A stretch of DNA of 64,000 nt, taken from assembly GCA_031082005.1 (NCBI GenBank), contig JAVHLR010000001.1, positions 253,251 through 317,250 of the forward strand, written 5' to 3'. Both the position numbers and the translations under genes were made by a program. A model generated the notes under the pieces. It saw only the letters and a list, made by a program, of their open reading frames with translations. It ran no database searches and was not told the origin of the DNA. Shown here one piece after another: positions 56,974 through 63,841 of this stretch (the first letter of the stretch is position 1; each line of letters opens with the position of its first letter). This DNA comes from Patescibacteria group bacterium (GTDB lineage Bacteria; Patescibacteriota; Patescibacteriia; 2-12-FULL-60-25).

Positions 56974-58992
56974 ATGCAGAATGCTTTATATTTTGCCCTG
57001 GTAGCCGCCGGTATCGGCCTGCTCTGGGGTGCGTATCTCGTCCGCTGGATCCTGCGCCAACCCACAGGAGAGGGGAAAATGGTGGAGATCTCTAAAGCCA
57101 TCCAAGAAGGCGCCATGGCCTACTTGAATCGGCAATATAAGACCATCGGGTATATCGGCGTCGTCATTTTCGTTGTCTTGTGGTGGCTCTTGGGCCGCAA
57201 TACCGCCCTCGGTTTCGCCGTGGGTGCCTGTCTCTCGGCTTTGGCCGGATACATCGGTATGTTCGTTTCGGTACGCGCCAACGTGCGTACGACCGAAGCT
57301 GCCAAGAAGGGGATGAAGCAAGCTCTGAACGTCGCGGTCAAAGGCGGTACAGTCACTGGCCTCTTCGTCGTCTCGCTCGGCCTTCTCGGTGTGGCTGGTT
57401 TTTATTTGTTGACGCATGACCTCAAGGCCCTCATCGGCCTTGGGTTCGGAGGCTCGTTGATCTCTGTCTTCGCCCGTTTGGGTGGAGGTATCTTCACCAA
57501 AGCTGCTGACGTCGGTGCCGACTTGGTCGGTAAGGTTGAAGCTGGTATCCCAGAAGACGATCCGCGCAACCCGGCTGTTATCGCTGACAACGTCGGCGAT
57601 AACGTCGGCGACTGCGCCGGTATGGCCGCTGACCTTTTCGAGACCTACGCCGTCACGGCAGTCGCTGCCATGTTGTTGGGTGGATTGCTTTACCCGGGTG
57701 ATGACGTCGTCCTCATGTTCCCGCTCATCATCGGTGGCGTCGCAATCTTGACCTCTATCGTTGGCACGTTCTTCATCCGTTTGAGCGGTCAGAACATCAT
57801 GGGAGCGCTGTACAAAGGCTTGATCGCCGCTGGCGTCTTGTCGGCCATCGCGTTCTACATCGTGTCTTATAAATTCTTCATGTCTGGATCAACCGTTACG
57901 GCTCTACCTTTTGGTTCGATGATCCAGGCCTCTGCTGTGTTCAAATGTCTGTTGGTAGGCTTAGGTCTGACCGGTTTCATGGTTTGGATCACTGAATACT
58001 ACACCTCGACCAAGCACAAGCCTGTTCAGAATATCGCCAAAGCTTCCGAGACTGGTCATGGCACCAATGTCATCGCAGGTTTGGCCATGAGCATGAAGTC
58101 CACTGCTTATCCGGTGCTCGCTATCGTGGCAGCCATGTTGTTGGCTTTCCACTGGGGCGGTCTCTTCGGCGTCGCTATCGCCGCCATGAGCATGTTGTCG
58201 TTGGCCGGTATCATCGTGGCTATCGATGCTTACGGTCCGATCACGGATAACGCAGGTGGCATCGCTGAAATGGCGGAATTGCCCGAGAGCGTACGCGAAG
58301 TCACTGATCCGCTCGATGCAGTCGGCAACACCACCAAGGCGGTCACCAAGGGTTATGCCATCGCCTCTGCTGGTCTGGCCGCACTCGTCTTGTTCTCTTC
58401 TTACACGCAAGAATTCGTCGACCGCGGCACCAAGTTGGTTTTCTCTTTGGAGGATCCTAAACTTATCGCCGGTCTCTTCATCGGAGGCTTGCTCCCGTAT
58501 CTCTTCGGCGCATTCGCTATGGAAGCTGTCGGTAAGACTGCTGGTGCAGTTGTCGAAGAAGTGCGTCGTCAGTTCCGCGAGATCAAAGGCATCATGGAAG
58601 GCACAGCTAAACCTGATTACAAAGCTTCAGTCGACATCGTGACCAAAGCTGCTATCCGTCAGATGATCGTGCCCGCCCTGCTTCCGGTCGTCGTGCCGAT
58701 GTTGGTCGCTTGGTTGCTCGGTCCGGTCGCATTGGGCGGCGTGCTCGTCGGTTCCATCGTCACTGGACTCTTTGTCGCCATCTCCATGACCTCCGGCGGC
58801 GGCGCTTGGGACAACGCCAAGAAATACATCGAATCCGGCCACTTCGGCGGCAAGAAATCTTTTGCCCACCAGGCGGCTGTCACGGGTGATACCGTCGGCG
58901 ATCCATACAAGGATACAGCTGGCCCGGCCATCAATCCGATGATCAAGATCTTGAACATCGTCGCGTTGCTCTTGGTGGCGTTGATGATATAA
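56974..58992 (+). CDS. hppA: Membrane-bound proton-translocating pyrophosphatase (K+-independent type)
   Basis: This pump couples pyrophosphate hydrolysis to ion export. The 672 residues have about 16 spans, the PPi-binding loop [20 protein letters not shown] near residue 185 followed by [18 protein letters not shown], and the C-terminal [20 protein letters not shown]. The diagnostic GNTTKA (Lys instead of Ala) near residue 455 is the mark of the K+-independent H+-pumping class. The ATG at 56974 is chosen over 56932, which lies on the promoter. No Shine-Dalgarno sequence. Confidence 0.95.
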   Translation: MQNALYFALVAAGIGLLWGAYLVRWILRQPTGEGKMVEISKAIQEGAMAYLNRQYKTIGYIGVVIFVVLWWLLGRNTALGFAVGACLSALAGYIGMFVSVRANVRTTEAAKKGMKQALNVAVKGGTVTGLFVVSLGLLGVAGFYLLTHDLKALIGLGFGGSLISVFARLGGGIFTKAADVGADLVGKVEAGIPEDDPRNPAVIADNVGDNVGDCAGMAADLFETYAVTAVAAMLLGGLLYPGDDVVLMFPLIIGGVAILTSIVGTFFIRLSGQNIMGALYKGLIAAGVLSAIAFYIVSYKFFMSGSTVTALPFGSMIQASAVFKCLLVGLGLTGFMVWITEYYTSTKHKPVQNIAKASETGHGTNVIAGLAMSMKSTAYPVLAIVAAMLLAFHWGGLFGVAIAAMSMLSLAGIIVAIDAYGPITDNAGGIAEMAELPESVREVTDPLDAVGNTTKAVTKGYAIASAGLAALVLFSSYTQEFVDRGTKLVFSLEDPKLIAGLFIGGLLPYLFGAFAMEAVGKTAGAVVEEVRRQFREIKGIMEGTAKPDYKASVDIVTKAAIRQMIVPALLPVVVPMLVAWLLGPVALGGVLVGSIVTGLFVAISMTSGGGAWDNAKKYIESGHFGGKKSFAHQAAVTGDTVGDPYKDTAGPAINPMIKILNIVALLLVALMI

Positions 58993-58999
58993 GAAAACC

Positions 59000-59025
59000 G
59001 TACCGCGTACTTCGTACCGCGTACG
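59000..59025 (-). repeat. GTACG repeat, copy 2
   Basis: The reverse complement (CGTACGCGGTACGAAGTACG...) matches the tsaD copy at all but 3 of about 25 positions. It lies between the hppA stop and its terminator. Confidence 0.8.
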
Positions 59026-59057
59026 ACACAAAACCCGCCACCCGGCGGGTTTTGTGT
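59026..59057 (+). terminator. Terminator after hppA
   Basis: The perfect 14-bp stem ACACAAAACCCGCC/GGCGGGTTTTGTGT with loop ACCC contains its own T-run. Confidence 0.8.
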
Positions 59058-59070
59058 TATCCTACCCTCC

Positions 59071-59481
59071 ATGTCCGACATCATCGATCCGCGGCATGAG
59101 GCGCTCGTCGAGCATCTATTCAAGCGTGCGTGCTTGGTTTTGGATATGCCGGGATTCGAGTTACGTCCGTTGCGTCGCCGCGTGCGGGGGAGGGGAAAGC
59201 TGCGCTCATACGCCCTCGGCTACACCAAACTCGGCGAAAAACTCGTTACTGTCGATTTGTATACTCCGCGCACCATGAAACCGCGTAAGATGGATGCTAT
59301 CTTGCGCGTCGTCAGCCACGAGCTGGCTCATCATCAGGCACCGCCGCGGTTATATCGTAAATTGTTCCACTTCGTTCGCATGATCCATCATCCGCAGTTC
59401 TGGAAGCAAGTAAAGAAAAATGTCGAAGCATTAAAGAAGGACGAAGTCCTACAGCACTATTTCTCGCTCGACCAGTCTTGA
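59071..59481 (+). CDS. SprT-like zinc metallopeptidase
   Basis: A 136-residue protein with the zinc motif SHELAHHQ (HExxH) near residue 90, followed by a second His region HHPQFWKQVKKNVEAL near residue 112. The N-terminal half has basic beta strands (GFELRPLRRRVRGRGKLRSY). The layout matches SprT/YgjP-type small metallopeptidases rather than large proteases. Function is not known; relatives act on DNA-protein crosslinks. TATCCT lies 7 nt before the ATG, so a leaderless message is possible. Confidence 0.75.
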   Translation: MSDIIDPRHEALVEHLFKRACLVLDMPGFELRPLRRRVRGRGKLRSYALGYTKLGEKLVTVDLYTPRTMKPRKMDAILRVVSHELAHHQAPPRLYRKLFHFVRMIHHPQFWKQVKKNVEALKKDEVLQHYFSLDQS

Positions 59482-59506
59482 CCGTTAAACTTTTTTCCTG
59501 TAGGAA
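59478..59506 (+). promoter_or_regulatory. Promoter of the 59538 cassette gene
   Basis: TTGACC, 17 bp, TAGGAA. It overlaps the stop codon of the upstream gene; the -10 is 31 nt from the ATG. Confidence 0.6.
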
Positions 59507-59537
59507 TTCAGGGCACGTTCAACCTCTTGGAGGTCAC

Positions 59538-60200
59538 ATGGCCGACAAAACCCCTCGGTACATTTCAGCCTGGTCCGGTTCGTTCGACGAGATCCAGTCT
59601 CTTCCGAGGGCTATGCGCGGTGTCCTGCGTGAAGCGTTATCGGAAAACCGCGCCGAGCCCGGTAAGTTCCTGGTCGCGATGGGGCGGCTGATCCGCTTCT
59701 GCGACATCGGTACGCCGTGCCGCAAGCGCGCTTGGCGCTCCGCTGCTGCGACCCTGTCCGAAGTACAGCTGGTCGAGAAAATCACTCTGTCCTCCCAGGA
59801 ATTCTCGCGCACTTTTTCCCGCGCCTTCCACGCGGTACGTTACCGCCAAAAAGAGGAATGGTCGGAAGAACAGCCGGCTAGCCTCGCCATCATCCTGGCG
59901 CGTGACGATCTTGAGAGTATGTGGCAAGCGGTACGGCACGGCGTGCCTATCCCTGATCTGGTCAGGGATCAAGTGCTGGCCGGCTCTCTCGCCCAGTTGC
60001 GCCTGGAACTGGACGATCAGATCCAGATGATGGATGCCCTGCATGATGGTGCGCTAGGCGGCTTGCTGGCCCAAGATCTGGCCACACGTACCGTCGGTCC
60101 TTCGGATGAGTTCATCCTGTCGCTGGTTCCGGTCGAACCGATACGCTGGTGGCTCTCCGTTTACTGGGTGAACATCCGTCGCACGGACCACAAGTACTAG
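59538..60200 (+). CDS. Cassette-type protein of unknown function (220 residues)
   Basis: The start follows TTGGAGGTCAC with optimal spacing. The protein begins MADKTPRYISAWSGSFDEIQ and is predicted to be mainly helical, with many Arg and Leu (RQKEEWSEEQPASLAIILAR, LRLELDDQIQMMDALHDGAL). Two Cys lie close together (FCDIGTPCRK). No signal peptide or span. Not recognised. Confidence 0.72.
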   Translation: MADKTPRYISAWSGSFDEIQSLPRAMRGVLREALSENRAEPGKFLVAMGRLIRFCDIGTPCRKRAWRSAAATLSEVQLVEKITLSSQEFSRTFSRAFHAVRYRQKEEWSEEQPASLAIILARDDLESMWQAVRHGVPIPDLVRDQVLAGSLAQLRLELDDQIQMMDALHDGALGGLLAQDLATRTVGPSDEFILSLVPVEPIRWWLSVYWVNIRRTDHKY

Positions 60201-60215
60201 TACTTTGCGTCTTCA

Positions 60216-60247
60216 GGGCTCCGCCGTCAGCGGAGCTCTTCCATTTG
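60216..60247 (+). terminator. Terminator after the 59538 gene
   Basis: The stem GGCTCCGC/GCGGAGCT is followed by CTTCCATTTG. The -35 of the ferredoxin gene starts inside this tail. Confidence 0.6.
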
Positions 60248-60273
60248 CCTATCTTCCGGCATTCGGCTAACCT
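60245..60273 (+). promoter_or_regulatory. Promoter of the ferredoxin operon
   Basis: TTGCCT, 17 bp, TAACCT. The -10 ends 9 nt before the ATG, giving a nearly leaderless mRNA. Confidence 0.65.
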
Positions 60274-60282
60274 ATTGCCAAT

Positions 60283-60549
60283 ATGCGTATTAAAGTCGAC
60301 CAGAATATCTGTATCGGCGACGGATCATGCGTCATGATCGCCGCCCAGACGTTCAAACTCAACCCTGACGGCAAATGCTTCATCATGAATGAAGACTTGG
60401 GGCCTGAAGAAAAAAACCAGAGCGGCGTCGTCGAGGCGCCGTCAACCGAGACGATGGATCCGCGCGATATCGTTATCGAAGCGGCGCGCGCTTGTCCTGT
60501 CGGGGCTATCCATCTTTACGAAGATGATGGCGCAGAAATAACGCTCTAA
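60283..60549 (+). CDS. Ferredoxin with CxxDxxC cluster motif
   Basis: An 88-residue electron carrier. The cluster ligands are Cys10, Asp13 and Cys16 in CIGDGSC, and the final Cys in ACPVGAI near residue 71; Asp takes the place of the usual second Cys. Similar Asp-ligated clusters exist in Pyrococcus ferredoxin and can be 3Fe-4S or 4Fe-4S. An insert of about 20 residues with EKNQSGVVEAPSTETMD lies in the middle. Its stop overlaps the next ATG by 1 bp, so it is the partner of the reductase. Confidence 0.88.
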   Translation: MRIKVDQNICIGDGSCVMIAAQTFKLNPDGKCFIMNEDLGPEEKNQSGVVEAPSTETMDPRDIVIEAARACPVGAIHLYEDDGAEITL

Positions 60550-61271
60550 TGGCAATCCTCGAACCACGCAAGTTTCGCGTAACCGAAAACAGAAATATCG
60601 CCGAAGGAGTTTTCGGCCTCAAATTGGTGCCCGCTGATGGTGCGCCTCTTTTTGTCTATTCCGCGGGCCAGTTCGTCATGTTGCATCTGCAGAATCCGGA
60701 CGGCACGGTCTGGGCCAAGGCAGCCTATTCGATAGCCAACGCACCAGCTGAATCTGATGGGTCGATCCTTTTAGCGATCCGCTTGCGTGGCGACTTCACG
60801 CACCGTGCCGAGCTGTTGAAAGTGGGCGATACGGTCTTGGTCCAAGGGCCGTATGGCCGTTTCGTCATGGGTGAAAACGCCGAACGCAACGTGATGCTGG
60901 CTGCGGGCATCGGTATCACGCCGATCTATTCCATGCTGCGCGAAAAACTCGCCACCGATCCCGAAGCCGACATCGTACTCCTTTATTCGAACCGCGACGT
61001 CTCTTCATTTACCTTTCTGGAGGAGTTGGAGGCTTTAGCGGAAAAACATAAAGGTTTTTCTTTTGTCGCGGCCTTGACCGGTGAGACGGACGATCCGTGG
61101 AAAGGCGAGCGCGGACGTATCGACGAGGTGATTTTTCGCAAGTATGTCAGCGAACCGGCCGCAGCCGACTATTATCTCTGCGGTCCTTCGGACTTCGTCA
61201 CAGGCTTGACCGGGATACTTGAATCATGCGGGGTAAACGTTAAAATACAGGCGCACAAAGAAGTTTTTTAA
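60549..61271 (+). CDS. FAD/NAD(P)-binding ferredoxin reductase (FNR family)
   Basis: The 240 residues have an FAD domain (5-100) and an NAD(P) domain (105-235). The FAD site reads AAYSIANAP near residue 59, where the usual R-x-Y-S Arg is Ala. The phosphate loop is AAGIGITPIYSML near residue 118, and YLCGPSDFV lies near residue 213. The final aromatic residue is Phe. It overlaps the ferredoxin by 1 bp, so electrons probably flow between NAD(P)H and that ferredoxin. PyrK-like roles are less likely, because the Cys cluster of PyrK is missing. Confidence 0.9.
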   Translation: MAILEPRKFRVTENRNIAEGVFGLKLVPADGAPLFVYSAGQFVMLHLQNPDGTVWAKAAYSIANAPAESDGSILLAIRLRGDFTHRAELLKVGDTVLVQGPYGRFVMGENAERNVMLAAGIGITPIYSMLREKLATDPEADIVLLYSNRDVSSFTFLEELEALAEKHKGFSFVAALTGETDDPWKGERGRIDEVIFRKYVSEPAAADYYLCGPSDFVTGLTGILESCGVNVKIQAHKEVF

Positions 61272-61294
61272 AAAAATCCATTCTTAAAAAATCT

Positions 61295-61867
61295 ATGAAC
61301 AAAAAAATACTGTCCGTGATCGCGATCGCGTTACCCTTATCCCTTATGGGTTTCGGCTGTAACCCTTTCCAGAAAGCTCAAGACAAGCTGACCGAAAAGG
61401 CGGCTGAAAAGATGACTGAAGGCCTTTTGGGCAAAGCAACCGGCGGTAAGGTCGATGTCGATACGGACAGCGGCGAAGTCCAATTCAAGGACAATAAGAC
61501 CGGCGATGTCTTCGGATTCGGCGAGAACGTCAAAGTCCCGGATGATTTTCCGCAGGAAGTGTTGCTCTACCCGGATGCCAAGCCGAACTCCGTCATCACC
61601 TCGCGCAAAGAACACACGGCGAACATCACCCTGACTTCGACGGATGACGCGGGCAAGATCGCGGAATGGTACGAAGAAAAGTACACGGGCGACGGCTGGG
61701 AAGAGGAGAACAGCTCGACCATCAATAACCTTGAGTACCGCGAGTACATCAAAGGCAACAAGAAGGTGGTCGTGAGCATCTGGCCGAACGAGAGCGAGGA
61801 AACCAAGAGCACCATGATCACCCTGGGCTATCGCGAAGAAGAGGTTGAGACACCTACAGAAGAATAA
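61295..61867 (+). CDS. Lipoprotein of unknown function
   Basis: A 190-residue protein with a lipoprotein signal ending LMGFGC (Cys22). An amphipathic Lys/Glu-rich helix follows (QKAQDKLTEKAAEKMTEGLL), then a beta domain with DFPQEVLLYPDAKPNSVITS and AEWYEEKYTGDGWEEE. This last part resembles small periplasmic stress-type domains, but I cannot name it. The start lacks a Shine-Dalgarno sequence. It is 23 bp past the reductase and may share its transcript. Confidence 0.78.
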   Translation: MNKKILSVIAIALPLSLMGFGCNPFQKAQDKLTEKAAEKMTEGLLGKATGGKVDVDTDSGEVQFKDNKTGDVFGFGENVKVPDDFPQEVLLYPDAKPNSVITSRKEHTANITLTSTDDAGKIAEWYEEKYTGDGWEEENSSTINNLEYREYIKGNKKVVVSIWPNESEETKSTMITLGYREEEVETPTEE

Positions 61868-61888
61868 CTTGATCGAATCCCATAAAAC

Positions 61889-61919
61889 CAAAAGACTCCG
61901 CATCGACGGAGTCTTTTGC
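61889..61919. terminator. Bidirectional terminator
   Basis: The perfect stem CAAAAGACTCCG/CGGAGTCTTTTG lies between the lipoprotein gene and the minus-strand tRNA-Ile. Confidence 0.8.
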
Positions 61920-61920
61920 A

Positions 61921-61997
61921 TGGTGGGCGTGCCAGGACTCGAACCTGGGACCTTCACATTATCAGTGTGACGCTCTAACCACCTGAGCTACACGCCC
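61921..61997 (-). tRNA. tRNA-Ile (GAU)
   Basis: The acceptor GGGCGTG pairs with CACGCCC, followed by A and an encoded CCA. The anticodon loop CTGATAA gives GAU. Length 77 nt. It reads AUU and AUC, complementing the UAU tRNA at 54114. Confidence 0.95.
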
Positions 61998-62063
61998 TAA
62001 TTTGTGCGCCTAGATTACCTGATGCTTACGGACTTGGCAAGGCTTTAAATCAGCTCCCGAGAC

Positions 62064-62092
62064 TTGCAGAAAATCGACAAAAAAGTTATTAT
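62064..62092 (+). promoter_or_regulatory. Promoter of the MgtC-like gene
   Basis: TTGCAG, 17 bp, TATTAT, with the -10 12 nt before the ATG. Confidence 0.6.
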
Positions 62093-62104
62093 TCCGCCGT
62101 CCTT

Positions 62105-62581
62105 ATGGAGCTCTCTATACAAGATATCCTTACGCGTCTGATTCTGGCTACTGTTTTGGCCGGTCTTATCGGTATCGAGCGCGAAGTCAGAGGCAAACCG
62201 GCAGGCGTGCGGACAAACGCCCTTATCGGTCTAGGTTCAGCCTCTATGACCATGTGCGGCTTGTTCATCGCTGCGATGTCGCCGATTTCAGACCCTGCGC
62301 GCGTCGCCTCGGTCATCGTGCAAGGTATCGGTTTCCTCGGCGCTGGTGCGATCATCCAGTCATCCGGAACGATACGCGGTCTGACGACTGCTGCCACCAT
62401 GTGGGTCGTAGCCGGCATCGGCATGGCCTGCGGCATGGGCTTCTATGACATTGCACTAGCCGTCTCTCTGATTGCACTCGTCCTCTTGGTCATCTTTGGC
62501 CCCTTGGACGCCAAGCTCATGGGAGATGAGAACCAGAACGGGGGATTAGTGAATAGGTTGTTCAAAAAGGATAGAAAATAA
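62105..62581 (+). CDS. MgtC/SapB family membrane protein
   Basis: A 158-residue inner-membrane protein with about four spans. The family signature LIGIEREVRGKPAGVRTNAL lies at 20-39, followed by GIGFLGAGAIIQSSGTIRGL and TTAATMWVVAGIGMACGMGF. MgtC-like proteins are tied to growth in low magnesium and ATP-synthase control. The C-terminal cytoplasmic ACT-like domain of full-length MgtC is absent, as in many short members. tRNA-Phe follows 10 bp after the stop. Confidence 0.93.
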   Translation: MELSIQDILTRLILATVLAGLIGIEREVRGKPAGVRTNALIGLGSASMTMCGLFIAAMSPISDPARVASVIVQGIGFLGAGAIIQSSGTIRGLTTAATMWVVAGIGMACGMGFYDIALAVSLIALVLLVIFGPLDAKLMGDENQNGGLVNRLFKKDRK

Positions 62582-62590
62582 AAATATTAC

Positions 62591-62665
62591 GCCGAGGTAG
62601 CTCAGTGGTAGAGCGAAGGACTGAAAATCCTTGCGTCGCCAGTTCAATCCTGGCCCTCGGCACCA
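62591..62665 (+). tRNA. tRNA-Phe (GAA)
   Basis: The acceptor GCCGAGG pairs with CCTCGGC, followed by an encoded ACCA end. The loop CTGAAAA gives GAA. Length 75 nt. It may be co-transcribed with the MgtC-like gene. Confidence 0.94.
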
Positions 62666-62667
62666 CG

Positions 62668-62697
62668 CAAAACCGCGCTCCAAAGGTGCGGTTTTTG
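62668..62697 (+). terminator. Terminator after tRNA-Phe
   Basis: AAAACCGC...GCGGTTTTTG forms a stem with a CTCCAAAG-type loop. Confidence 0.7.
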
Positions 62698-62759
62698 CTT
62701 TGGCATAAACCACCCGTGCACGGCTGAAAAGAAAAAATCTAATACCAAAAAACATCGCC

Positions 62760-62788
62760 TTGCCCCTACCCCTTAAAAATGCTAAATA
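62760..62788 (+). promoter_or_regulatory. Promoter of the 62821 cassette gene
   Basis: TTGCCC, 17 bp, TAAATA, with the -10 32 nt before the ATG. Confidence 0.65.
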
Positions 62789-62820
62789 CCTGTCAGCTCT
62801 TTTCGGAGGTGAAATCCAGC

Positions 62821-63321
62821 ATGGATACCATCAACGTAGACAGCAGGTCAGCGGACATCCGCGAACGCGAGTTGAGCAACCTCATGAAGCGCCCCTTTGT
62901 TCTCGACGGCGTCCGACTGGCGTCGGTCGAGGGATTGATCCAGGGCATCAAATACCCGGAAGGCCATCCGGTACGCGAGAAGGCCTTCGCGTCTGCGGGC
63001 GTCACCGCCAAGCGACTCGGGTACGAGCTCACTCGCGGAGGAGCAGGTACCTGGGTTTGGTGGCAAGGCGAGAAGATCCCATACGGATCGGCCCACCATC
63101 ATCGGGTCATCGCCCGCGCTATCGAGGCAAGCTTTCGTCAGAACCCCTGGGCGAACGTCCTGTTGCGCTCGACGCGCGGTCTCAAGCTCACGCACAATGT
63201 CGGCGAGCCGTCAGAAGATTCCTCGCTCCCGGCTGATATCTTCTGCGGCATCCTGGAGGATCTGCGAGACATGGATGATCCCGATGTCGACATCTGCCTG
63301 CGCCAGCTCCTGCATGGCTGA
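62821..63321 (+). CDS. Cassette-type protein with NADAR/YbiA-like features
   Basis: The start follows CGGAGGTGAAA. The 166 residues resemble the NADAR (DUF1768) fold: FVLDGVRLASVEGLIQGIKY near residue 20, in the place of the family's dG-x-x-x-x-SVEhxxQ-x-x-K segment, then VREKAFASAGVTAKRLG. Next come AHHHRVIARAIEASFRQNPW near residue 97 and LLRSTRGLKL. NADAR proteins hydrolyse N-glycosidic bonds in riboflavin intermediates or ADP-ribose-type adducts. The match is by eye, and several catalytic positions are not assigned. It lies between tRNA-Phe and tRNA-Gly. Confidence 0.6.
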   Translation: MDTINVDSRSADIRERELSNLMKRPFVLDGVRLASVEGLIQGIKYPEGHPVREKAFASAGVTAKRLGYELTRGGAGTWVWWQGEKIPYGSAHHHRVIARAIEASFRQNPWANVLLRSTRGLKLTHNVGEPSEDSSLPADIFCGILEDLRDMDDPDVDICLRQLLHG

Positions 63322-63362
63322 GACGACCGGTAATGCCGTGGCAGCGAGAGCCCTTCAACCCC

Positions 63363-63398
63363 AGCACCCATTCTCCAAGGCGGGTGCTTTCGTTTTAT
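63363..63398 (+). terminator. Terminator after the 62821 gene
   Basis: The stem AGCACCC/GGGTGCT is followed by TTCGTTTTATG. Confidence 0.7.
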
Positions 63399-63410
63399 GT
63401 ATAAAAACAG

Positions 63411-63442
63411 AAAACCGACGTCTAACGTCGGCTTCTGCTTCT
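63411..63442 (-). terminator. Terminator after tRNA-Gly
   Basis: On the minus strand GCCGACG/CGTCGGT is followed by TTTCTGTTTTTA. Confidence 0.65.
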
Positions 63443-63462
63443 GGTAATCGCGTACAACGCGA

Positions 63463-63537
63463 TGGAGCGGGTAGCGGGAATCGAACCCGCCTCTCAACCT
63501 TGGAAGGGTCGCATAATAGCCACTATACGATACCCGC
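63463..63537 (-). tRNA. tRNA-Gly (UCC)
   Basis: The acceptor GCGGGTA pairs with TACCCGC, discriminator T, then an encoded CCA. The anticodon loop CTTCCAA gives UCC. Length 75 nt. Confidence 0.92.
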
Positions 63538-63602
63538 TTGATTCATTTGTAGCGCTATATTAGTGGAATAATACGAGGAAGGCAAGGGTTCGCACCATTA
63601 CA

Positions 63603-63633
63603 AAATAATCCGCTGTTATGCGGATTATTTTGT
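63603..63633 (-). terminator. Terminator after tRNA-Pro
   Basis: The perfect stem CAAAATAATCCGC/GCGGATTATTTTG contains the T-run on both strands and ends 1-2 bp before the tRNA. Confidence 0.75.
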
Positions 63634-63710
63634 TGGTCGGGCCAGTGGGACTTGAACCCACGACCTCCTGCTCCCAAAGCAGGCGCGCTAGCCAACTGCG
63701 CTATGGCCCG
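63634..63710 (-). tRNA. tRNA-Pro (UGG)
   Basis: The acceptor CGGGCCA pairs with TGGCCCG, followed by A and an encoded CCA. The loop TTTGGGA gives UGG. Length 77 nt. Confidence 0.94.
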
Positions 63711-63782
63711 TCACTCACTATCTTCAGCGGTCTGATATTAATGGATGATGAGTTATTTGTCGAGATGCTGCGTGCAAAACCA

Positions 63783-63811
63783 TTGACATTTGCAATATTT
63801 CCCGCTTCAGT
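63783..63811 (+). promoter_or_regulatory. Promoter of the 63842 cassette gene
   Basis: TTGACA is perfect. At 17 bp the -10 is TTCAGT, which is weak. The spacing to the ATG (30 nt) matches the other cassettes. Confidence 0.5.
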
Positions 63812-63841
63812 ATCCGGGTACATCCCAAAAGGAGCCGACCC

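Noticed and set aside
34785-63710. tRNA-linked integrated element with attachment sites
   Set aside because: No integrase gene and no duplicated tRNA 3' end was found next to any of the six tRNAs in the window.
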